A stretch of 59,063 nt of DNA from a virus. Below the pieces are notes generated by a model. That model was not told the origin of the DNA. It saw only the letters and a list, made by a program, of their open reading frames with translations, and did no database searches. Below are positions 1-7,600 of the stretch, one piece after another. The stretch lies in IMG/VR virus record IMGVR_UViG_3300020401_000020, positions 1 to 59,063 of that record. The stretch is one strand, 5' to 3'. Every line of letters begins with the position of its first letter. The first letter of the stretch is position 1. The translations under genes were made by a program, and so were the position numbers.

Positions 1-237
1 TTTAATACTTCCATACATCTTTGTTGGAACATTGAAAAGTTATGTAATTGTTTTGTTTCTAATACTATTGTTTGACCGTCCATATCTAAATGCCATAGTG
101 GTGGGTCAGTAAGATACTTTCTCAGACCACCAAACACAGGGTCTCTTTCAGAAGCATCAATACCAAACCTTCTTGTGACACAAATACCACTCTGACAGAA
201 GTCTACAAGTGGTGGTTGACTGCATTGATACTTGTAA
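1..237. repeat. Left copy of terminal direct repeat
   Basis: The first 237 bases recur at the right end (58827-59063) with six mismatches. Both copies lie inside the same reading frame of the primase gene, and every mismatch is at a third codon position and leaves the amino acid unchanged (Gly, Tyr, Leu, Phe, Asp, Ser). This means the contig closes into a circle, or is circularly permuted, and that the two ends come from slightly different members of one population. It does not by itself prove a physical terminal repeat in the virion. Confidence 0.95.
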
Positions 238-1136
238 TCTGACGTTTCTAAACTCTGTATTAATGCTGTGATTTCACTGTGAGAGAGCGGTCGAGAGCAC
301 ACTTTCTTGTTAGTTTCGTGTAGTTTGTCCTTCCATTCTTCACTCTCAGGATGCACTTTTTTGAAGAACACACCATACGAAAACAAAGCAACGTTACGAC
401 AACCCTCAGGCACACCATTTAGTTTCATATGCACTAAACAAGGTGGTGCTTGGGTCCAAATATCATCAGTATCTTTTGCAATTAGTTTTCTCCTAGACTT
501 TTTGACCGGGACTATCTCATCTAATTTTTTCTCTGTAATAGATTTCTTTTCTACTGCTTCTATAAACTCATCTACTGACAAAGAGTTGGCTTCTTTGTCC
601 AAACCATATCTAGTTGTATCTTCTCCTGCAAAGTATGGCATGTTCAACCAATTACCAGTTTGTCTTTCTTTTGGTAGTTGGTCTGACCATTGATACTGTT
701 TTGGAAAAATCTCATCTCCCGTTCTACCCATAGCTGCAGCTATCTCTTCTAACTTGCTTTGTATCTTTATTGCGGGTACGGGTTCTTTAGTAAATAGAAA
801 CAAGTGCACACCGCCTGACTTAGTTGAGCAAGGTATCAATGGTAAATTCATTTCTTCTACTTGTTTTATTATGTTCTTAATATCTATGGGGTACTCATCT
901 ATATCTATGCACCCCCACTTACAATTCTCATCATCTCTAAGAGGTATAACGCCAATGGACTTATTACCCTCTAAGTGTTGTTGCCACAAATCTACTGTCA
1001 TAGGCTCTTGCACAGTTCTACCTCTGCCGTCTTTCTTAACGCCTTTTGCTGTATTTTTGGACCCTGTAATCTCATATATTCCGTATGCTCTTTCTAATCC
1101 TAAAAATATTTGATGTAGCTTCTCTGCTTGTTCCAT
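1..1136 (-). CDS. Archaeo-eukaryotic-type primase/PrimPol, N-terminal part (continues at right end)
   Basis: The gene starts at ATG 1136 behind AAAGGAG and is open to the left edge, giving 378 codons here. After closing the circle the protein is 530 aa, with its C-terminus at 58370. The N-terminal domain has the AEP primase signatures: WGCIDIDEY with the paired metal-binding aspartates D78 and D80, and STKSGGVHLF with the conserved His at 111. Such enzymes make primers for DNA synthesis and can also polymerise DNA. The region after about residue 200 I recognise only as a phage primase C-terminal part. It sits in the minus-strand replication operon between the SSB-like gene and a zinc-ribbon/helicase/PolA run, which fits a replicative primase. 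The AEP call is firm; polymerase activity is inference. Confidence 0.85.
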   Translation of the reverse strand, partial: MEQAEKLHQIFLGLERAYGIYEITGSKNTAKGVKKDGRGRTVQEPMTVDLWQQHLEGNKSIGVIPLRDDENCKWGCIDIDEYPIDIKNIIKQVEEMNLPLIPCSTKSGGVHLFLFTKEPVPAIKIQSKLEEIAAAMGRTGDEIFPKQYQWSDQLPKERQTGNWLNMPYFAGEDTTRYGLDKEANSLSVDEFIEAVEKKSITEKKLDEIVPVKKSRRKLIAKDTDDIWTQAPPCLVHMKLNGVPEGCRNVALFSYGVFFKKVHPESEEWKDKLHETNKKVCSRPLSHSEITALIQSLETSDYKYQCSQPPLVDFCQSGICVTRRFGIDASERDPVFGGLRKYLTDPPLWHLDMDGQTIVLETKQLHNFSMFQQRCMEVL

Positions 1137-1155
1137 AACTCCTTTGATAAAGTGG

Positions 1156-1188
1156 TGCGAGAAGTTTAGATTGGCTAAACCTCTCGCA
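1156..1188 (-). terminator. Hairpin between SSB-like gene and primase
   Basis: TGCGAGA-a-GTTTAG is followed, after a 5-nt loop, by CTAAAC-c-TCTCGCA, giving a 13-bp stem with one A/C mismatch. No strong U-run follows on the minus strand, so this may be a partial terminator or an RNA processing/stability hairpin that lowers primase expression relative to the SSB-like gene. Confidence 0.5.
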
Positions 1189-1196
1189 CAGATTAA

Positions 1197-1997
1197 CTAG
1201 TAAAGACCGGTTTCTTCAGTCTTACTAGATTTATCTTCTATCGCAGCAGAACTCGAAGGACCACCAATCGAATTCATACCGCCACCTGCACAAAACTCCG
1301 CAAAGTCTTTTGCCTCATTAAACAGTTCCGCTTCTTTTTCATTCAACGGTCTGTCTTGAGAAATGTCGTAGGAATACCAAGACCCACGGTCATTAGACTC
1401 AGGTTGAGTTTTGAGACTGTACACGTGAGAGTAAGAAGGCGGGGTAAATAACCCTTTCGAACCCTCAATCTTTGTACCTTGTATCAAAGTATTAAAGTAC
1501 CTAGAGTGTTTTAACTGTGAACCAGTCATATTAATTACACACTTTGTAGGTACGCCATCAATAAGTGCAAACCCATAGTGATTAGCCGTAGTGGTAATCT
1601 GAGTTTCTCCCGAAGGAGTAATCAGTCTACCTTGACTATCACGCTGACAACGGTTGATGATGTCAGAGTTAGAGCCATGCACATTCACAAGACCACCACC
1701 TTTCTCACGTAGCTTCCATTCGACTAAGGTTTTGTCATACCATACTGGTATAAAACCAAGTCCTTCACTACCGTTTACCACGGTATTCGTACCTGAGAAA
1801 AATATATCTCCTTCCTCTGCGTCTGGCTGATACTCAGAGCTGTCTTTCTTCCTTTGTGGAGACAACGCCTGAATAATAGATATACGCGGAGTACGGAGGT
1901 CTTCGGCTTGAACTTCACCAAAACCAGTTTCAGCTACTTGTTCAAACATTGAAACAATGGAGGTACCATTGCCGTTACTTTCTTTCTTATTTGCCAT
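1197..1997 (-). CDS. Probable phage single-strand DNA-binding-type protein
   Basis: 266 aa, starting at ATG 1997 after GAGGAACG. The N-terminus (TSIVSMFEQVAETGFG) precedes a region beginning RTPRISIIQALSPQ, a pattern I associate with conserved phage proteins found beside replication genes. The C-terminus is low-complexity (Ser, Gly, acidic), like the acidic tails of phage SSBs that bind polymerase and helicase. It lies directly upstream of primase in the replication operon. There is no canonical bacterial SSB OB-fold signature, so the SSB role rests on context and shape; another replication accessory role is possible. Confidence 0.4.
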   Translation of the reverse strand: MANKKESNGNGTSIVSMFEQVAETGFGEVQAEDLRTPRISIIQALSPQRKKDSSEYQPDAEEGDIFFSGTNTVVNGSEGLGFIPVWYDKTLVEWKLREKGGGLVNVHGSNSDIINRCQRDSQGRLITPSGETQITTTANHYGFALIDGVPTKCVINMTGSQLKHSRYFNTLIQGTKIEGSKGLFTPPSYSHVYSLKTQPESNDRGSWYSYDISQDRPLNEKEAELFNEAKDFAEFCAGGGMNSIGGPSSSAAIEDKSSKTEETGLY

Positions 1998-2011
1998 TTT
2001 TTCGTTCCTCG

Positions 2012-2581
2012 TTATTTGACAATTTTAGTTCGTTTGCCCTCATAGATAGAGAACAATTCTCTAGCTTTTTGGTCAAACACCTGATTAGCACCTTCAATTT
2101 GCTCTCTTGCAAAAGCTTTCAAGGTACTAGGATGAACGCTCTCTTTTTGCTCAGCGTCTAAGCCTTGCTCAAATAGTTCGGTCATCACTTTTTTTGCACG
2201 GTCATCTTCACCGCGACCAAAAGAAACAGACACGACGTTCTTTATAATATCGCCGTGACCATTATCTCGTAGCCATTGGTGAGCATCATCAGTCTTCTCA
2301 GCTGTGATACGTGCGGCGTAAAAAGGTTCAGCGGATATACGAGAGCCGTCAGCAAGTTTGATGTCTAGGACACCAAACTCTTCCAATTTACTAGGTATTA
2401 TCTGTTCAGATAATTCTTTCTCTTTTTGCTTTAGAGTTTTTAACTCTTGCTCTTTGGAACCTATCTTGCCTTGCAAGACTAAAAGTTCCTGACATAAATT
2501 AGATATGTCTTTTACATTACCGTCAGTAAGACTTTCTACTTTTCTTTCTGACGCTTCTTCAAATAAAGTTTCTATGGACAT
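2012..2581 (-). CDS. Conserved phage hypothetical protein with coiled coil
   Basis: 189 aa. Residues ~25-65 are a Lys/Glu/Leu-rich coiled coil (KIGSKEQELKTLKQKEKEL). The second half is mixed alpha/beta and contains VHPSTLKAFAREQIE, a stretch I have seen in other phage replication-region proteins of unknown function. It is 14 bases from the SSB-like gene and 1 base from the upstream 94-aa gene, so it is co-expressed with the replication operon. I cannot assign a biochemical activity; a DNA-binding or replication accessory role is inferred from position. Confidence 0.7.
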   Translation of the reverse strand: MSIETLFEEASERKVESLTDGNVKDISNLCQELLVLQGKIGSKEQELKTLKQKEKELSEQIIPSKLEEFGVLDIKLADGSRISAEPFYAARITAEKTDDAHQWLRDNGHGDIIKNVVSVSFGRGEDDRAKKVMTELFEQGLDAEQKESVHPSTLKAFAREQIEGANQVFDQKARELFSIYEGKRTKIVK

Positions 2582-2582
2582 G

Positions 2583-2867
2583 TTATTTCCTCTTAAATGG
2601 TATTACGTTAGTCGGTTTATTATCATCAAGTTTCTTCTGTAGTTTTTCGTCAGGTTGAAAAACTACTTCTGTAGTGTCTTCGACACTGACAACTTGAATA
2701 GGATTGAAGAGAAACTTCTCGGGCATGTGGTAATACACATACTCAAGAGCATCATTTAAGGTTGGGAATCCGCCTACGATTTGTGTGACTCTGTTTAACT
2801 TGTAAAATACAATGTGTTCGTTATCGAGAGCTTCTACGTGGACCTGAATTATTTCTCCTTTCTTCAT
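2583..2867 (-). CDS. Small hypothetical protein, first gene of the replication operon
   Basis: 94 aa from ATG 2867 (MKKGEIIQVH). A GTG at 2876 would add three residues, but it abuts the predicted -10 TAGAAT (2877-2882), so it would not be transcribed. With a start site about 7 nt after the -10, the ATG lies 2-4 nt from the mRNA end and no Shine-Dalgarno is present, so this looks leaderless. The protein is mixed alpha/beta with a basic C-terminus. Function is unknown. Confidence 0.65.
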   Translation of the reverse strand: MKKGEIIQVHVEALDNEHIVFYKLNRVTQIVGGFPTLNDALEYVYYHMPEKFLFNPIQVVSVEDTTEVVFQPDEKLQKKLDDNKPTNVIPFKRK

Positions 2868-2876
2868 CTTGTGCAC

Positions 2877-2906
2877 ATTCTATTACTATTCTATAATATG
2901 AGTCAA
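2877..2906 (-). promoter_or_regulatory. Promoter of replication operon
   Basis: On the minus strand TTGACT is followed after 18 nt by TAGAAT, directly before the first gene of the replication operon. It lies in a 79-base divergent gap shared with the SNF2 helicase gene on the other strand. Confidence 0.6.
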
Positions 2907-2946
2907 GACAAATTATAAAATATTTTAACAACGAAGGAGAAATCTT

Positions 2947-4395
2947 ATGAATATCGAAGAATATAATTTTAAAACAGAACCTTACCAACATCAAATAGAC
3001 ACATTAAAGCTAAGTGCAAATGAAAATTTGTATGCTTTGTTTTTGGAGATGGGTTTAGGTAAGTCAAAAATACTACTTGATAATATTGCCATTCTTTTTA
3101 AAGAAGAAAAAATTTCTGGTGCCGTTATTGTAGCACCAAAAGGTGTATTAGATAACTGGGGACGTAATGAGATAGATAAACATTTACCTGATGACGTAGA
3201 AAGAGAGGTCCTAGTATGGCAACCGAACCACACACAACGGTGGACCAAGGACTTCAAAAGAATGGTAGAAGAAGATAGCACGGGTAAATTAAATATCTTT
3301 CTTATAAATGTAGAAGCACTAGCTACAGATAAAGGTTGCAAACATGTAGAACACTTTATGGTTACACATGACACCATGCTAGTTATAGATGAGTCCACAA
3401 CTATAAAAAATCCAAAAGCCAAACGTACTAAAAACTTAATTAAGTTGGCACCCCTAGCAGACTACAGAAGAATACTTACAGGTTTCCCAATAACAAAAGC
3501 ACCACTAGACCTTTACTCACAATGTTTTTTCTTAAGCCCAGAACTTTTGGGCTACAGTAGTTTCTATGCGTTTCAAGCAAGATATGCAATAACGCAAAGA
3601 AAAAGATTAGGCTCACATAGTTTTGACCATGTCATAGGTTATCAACGTCTAGATGAGCTACAAGACCAACTAAAAAACTTTTCTATTAGATTTAGGAAAG
3701 AAGACTGTCTTGATTTGCCAGAGAAGGTGTATACCAAAAGGTATGTAGATTTATCTGACGAACAACTAAAAGCTTACGTACAAATGAAACAAAGAGCTAT
3801 CATGGAGATAGAAGGTACAACTTTCTCTTCTGTTAATGCACTGACTCAACTGATGAGACTACAACAGGTTGTTGCTGGTAGTCTGAGAGATGATGATGGT
3901 CAGGTAATACATCTGAAAAATAATCGACTACAGGCGGTATTGGATATACTGGAAGAGACGGATGGTAAGGTTGTGATATTTGCAGTATTCCAGACAGACA
4001 TAGAAAGATTACAGGCAGAAATAGCAAGAAAACACGGAATAGAATCAGTAGCGACATATTATGGTCAAACTCCTCAAAATGAACGTCAAAATATAATTTC
4101 ACGCTTTCAGGACCCGGAAAGCGATTTAAAGTATTTTATATCAAATCCTCATACTGGTGGTAGAGGTATTACACTTACAGAAGCAAAAGTTCTAATCTTT
4201 TATTCAAACAGTTATGACTTAGAGTTAAGAATACAAGCAGAAGACAGAATACACCGTATAGGTCAAAACCACAGTTGTACTTACATAGATTTAGTATCTA
4301 AAAATACTGTTGATGAAAAAATACTTGACTCTCTTTTAAAAAAAGTAGACATCAGTAATCAAATACTCGGAGAAGTTCGCCAATGGTTTGAATAG
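2947..4395 (+). CDS. SNF2-family DEAD/H ATPase (helicase-like)
   Basis: 482 aa with a good ribosome site (GAAGGAG). Motifs in order: Walker A EMGLGKSK at ~34-41, motif II as DEST at ~148-151 (instead of DEAH), and motif VI DRIHRIGQ at ~434-440, the hallmark of the SNF2/Rad54 branch of superfamily 2. The protein is the bare ATPase core with no accessory domain. SNF2-type phage proteins translocate on double-stranded DNA and are thought to help replication, recombination or stripping of host proteins. It is divergent from the replication operon and leads the plus-strand genes. Confidence 0.9.
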   Translation: MNIEEYNFKTEPYQHQIDTLKLSANENLYALFLEMGLGKSKILLDNIAILFKEEKISGAVIVAPKGVLDNWGRNEIDKHLPDDVEREVLVWQPNHTQRWTKDFKRMVEEDSTGKLNIFLINVEALATDKGCKHVEHFMVTHDTMLVIDESTTIKNPKAKRTKNLIKLAPLADYRRILTGFPITKAPLDLYSQCFFLSPELLGYSSFYAFQARYAITQRKRLGSHSFDHVIGYQRLDELQDQLKNFSIRFRKEDCLDLPEKVYTKRYVDLSDEQLKAYVQMKQRAIMEIEGTTFSSVNALTQLMRLQQVVAGSLRDDDGQVIHLKNNRLQAVLDILEETDGKVVIFAVFQTDIERLQAEIARKHGIESVATYYGQTPQNERQNIISRFQDPESDLKYFISNPHTGGRGITLTEAKVLIFYSNSYDLELRIQAEDRIHRIGQNHSCTYIDLVSKNTVDEKILDSLLKKVDISNQILGEVRQWFE

Positions 4396-4410
4396 ATGTA
4401 TAATTAAATC

Positions 4411-4689
4411 ATGGCACTTAAACCAGATGAAATACTAGCTGAGTTTGGTGTGAATGATAAAGTTGCATCTGCCATAGAAAAGACCAAGCCTGTTCTAAAT
4501 GAAGTAAGAACTGAAACTGGAGCGGAAGCTTGGGATATGGTCACAGTATTACTTGTTCATTTAGCATCACTACACTCTTCGGAAAGACTAGACAAAGACG
4601 TTATTATTACTATGTTGTGGTACATGATGTTGCAGAACGAAGATATGCTAGATTCTTTTTTAGATAAAAAAGCAGAATTATTACACTAA
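4411..4689 (+). CDS. Small hypothetical protein
   Basis: 92 aa, mostly helical and acidic. It starts 6 nt after a TATAAT (4399-4404) and has no Shine-Dalgarno, so it may be made from a leaderless mRNA as well as by read-through from the SNF2 gene. It overlaps the next gene by one base (TAATG). No recognisable domain. Confidence 0.65.
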   Translation: MALKPDEILAEFGVNDKVASAIEKTKPVLNEVRTETGAEAWDMVTVLLVHLASLHSSERLDKDVIITMLWYMMLQNEDMLDSFLDKKAELLH

Positions 4690-7600
4690 TGGTAGATGAA
4701 GTAGAAGAAAAGTCGGCTATTGACAACGACGACATTTTAACTAGGTTTGGCAAAGCTTTACAGTTTGGTCTAGACCAACCGCTTGAAAGAATAGCAGATA
4801 CTTTCAAGTCATTTGGTTTTAACGACACCGAAAAATTTCTTAGAGATTTAACAGAAGAGCCCGAAAACTATATCTCCGCTGCAGAAAAATTTATGCAGGG
4901 TAATGGCATAAATTATGGTTGGGAGTATTTACCTAGAGCTGTTGTAGAACAGTTAGGAAGTTTAGCTGGAAATGTTGCTACCAGAGTAGCAGGAGCTGGT
5001 GTTGGAGCAGCTGTAGCTGGTCCTATTGGAGCAGGTGTAGGAGCTTTTGCCGCTCCAGTTTTATTTGAAGCATTGCAAATACTTGGACCAACTGCTTATG
5101 AAAGAGCTAGAAATGAAGGTAGAGAAGAGCCTACTTTAGAAGATTGGAAAGCAATAGCACCTACAACTGCTATTAGTTCTCTTTTAGGTTCTCTTGGTGC
5201 ACAAAACATTGCGAGACTAAACAGCGTATCTAAGTTTGGTATCCCCGGAAACATGAGCAGGACTACTAGAGGAGTTTTAGAAGAAGGTCTTACAGAGGGT
5301 GCTCAATCTCTTGTAGAACAAACAGGAACTACAGCATTTACTAAAAATGGTTTTGAGGTAAATTTAAGAGATGCTTTGGGTGAAGGTATTATTGGAGCAG
5401 GTACTGGTGGGGGTATTAATGCAGTTTTTGATGTTGCTGGGGGTTTAAGTAAATTTAAGAACTTCGAACCACAAGATGCTCAATTTAAAGATGAAAACAT
5501 AGATATTACTGGGATAAAGCTGATAAAAGGTCAACCAAAATATGAAGATTTGAAAAGACAGAAAAATGTTTTTAGAGGTAGTGGAGTAGATTATGATGTT
5601 AGTAGAACTGACACAGAGTCTCCAATAGATTATCTAAATAGGTTAGATAGAGAATTAGGTTTAGGGGGCGGTAACTTAACTAGAGAAGACCTAATCCCAA
5701 CCACCCCAGCACAACTAGCCTTTAACTTAGGTTTAATTACTAATGTAAATCCTTTTGAAAATCCATTAGAAAGTTTATCAAATGAACAACAAGAATCTCT
5801 TAACAATGCTCTTGATGAACAGTACGCTAATAATAAAGTTGTTAAAATTATTGATGCCATTGAAGACTTAAATTATTTACGCGGTTATCAACGAGCAACA
5901 ATTGCTACAGCAATACAAAGTGCTATTGAAGAAGCCCAAGAAATTGCTAGTCTTTATCCTAATTTAGATATAACTCAAGCTTTACCAACAGGAGCAAGAG
6001 CAGGTAAGGAAATTTTGTCAACGGGAGATATAAATGCTTTAAGAGACTTGCCCCCGGTAACAAACATAACTAACAGTGAAGAGTACCGTGAACTTCGAAG
6101 GACTCTAGATAAAAACGAAAATTTAACTCCAATAGAAACACAACTTATATTAGCAAAACAAACTTGGGCTAAAGACAAAAGTTATAGTGGTTTAGAGCTA
6201 GATTTAAATTTAACTTATTACGAAGATAAAACAGGACAGAGGTATCAAAGAACTCCAGATGAACAAGCAGTAGTTATTCAAGGACTTAATGATTATTTTA
6301 ATTACAGTTTTTTAACAGATAAGTATAGCCCAGAAACCGGAAGTCGAAATTTAGGTTTAGTTTTAAATTCAGAATATGATATGGATAATCCAGACAATCT
6401 TGATGTTGAAAGAAGACTTACGCCGGTAATGAATAAAGTTCTTAAAAAATACGTTGACAGAGGTACAGCAGAACTAGAGTTTAATAGAATAATAAACACT
6501 TTCCCGATAGCAACTACTTTTACAAATAACTATGCAGACCTAGATTTTAGAAGACAAGAATTAGGTTCTAAAGCAAAAGACTTTATAACGCAGTTAAATG
6601 ATTATTTTGGAAACTTGATTATAACTGAGAATATTGAAGATGCTGGATACGGCAGTGACGTAGAAACAGCGAGAGTCAAAAGACTAAGTGACTATCCTGA
6701 ATTTGAAAGTCTAGGAGGTTTTTTCAATAAGCCATTAGTAAAAAAACTAAGAAAAATTTTTAAAGATAATAAAGAAAACCAAGAACTTATAGCTCAAATT
6801 TATACAGAAACTTTTAATCCACTTGCTGACCAAACATTTATGCGTTACACAATGGACATGAAAACACTGCAAGGAGTATTTAATGATATGACTACAGGAA
6901 TTAATACTTATAAGTTTTTAAACGACAGAGTAAATTATTTTTCTCTTCCCTCTGAACCTGATGGCACATCTTTCAATAAGCTACAAGAAGCTCTAAGACA
7001 AGAAGTTATAGATGCTTTTGATAATTATGTTACTAATCCAGCTATAAGAGAATCTGCGGAAAAAATCATAACTGATAATTTTAGCAAAGCTAAATATTTT
7101 AGAACCAGAAAAGAAATTCAAAGAGACTTTGATGAGGCTTTTATCCGTAGTTATGTTGATGACCAAGAAATAGTGGATATTGTAAATACCGAACTTAACG
7201 AAATAATAGATAGTGCTCTACAAGAAGTAGGTACAACAAACCCCGGACTTGCTCAAGAACTACGAGATAAAACAAATCAAGTTTTAAATGATGAAGACCT
7301 TAATGTATTAGACGGAATAACGAATAGCGTAAAATACAACACTAAATCGTATATGGAAGAACACCCGGCTGAGTTTAGAGGTAGTGCAGAAGATGGTCCA
7401 GTGCCTCCAGACCAAGTTAAAGAAAGAATAGTAGCACAAGTGCAAAATAATGTTTCAAGTTCACGTGCTTTTACTCAAAACTTTGGCTTTTTAACCAACG
7501 CTATAAAACAATTAGCTTTAAAAGAAAGATATGAGCCCAATGCGGCAGTAAAAATAGGTAGAAACCAAGACGTATCTAAACCTGACTATTGGGAGTTTTT

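Noticed and set aside
307-1113. Two plus-strand open frames of 128 and 119 aa
   Set aside because: They lie antisense to the primase, whose motifs are clear; no ribosome site or family.
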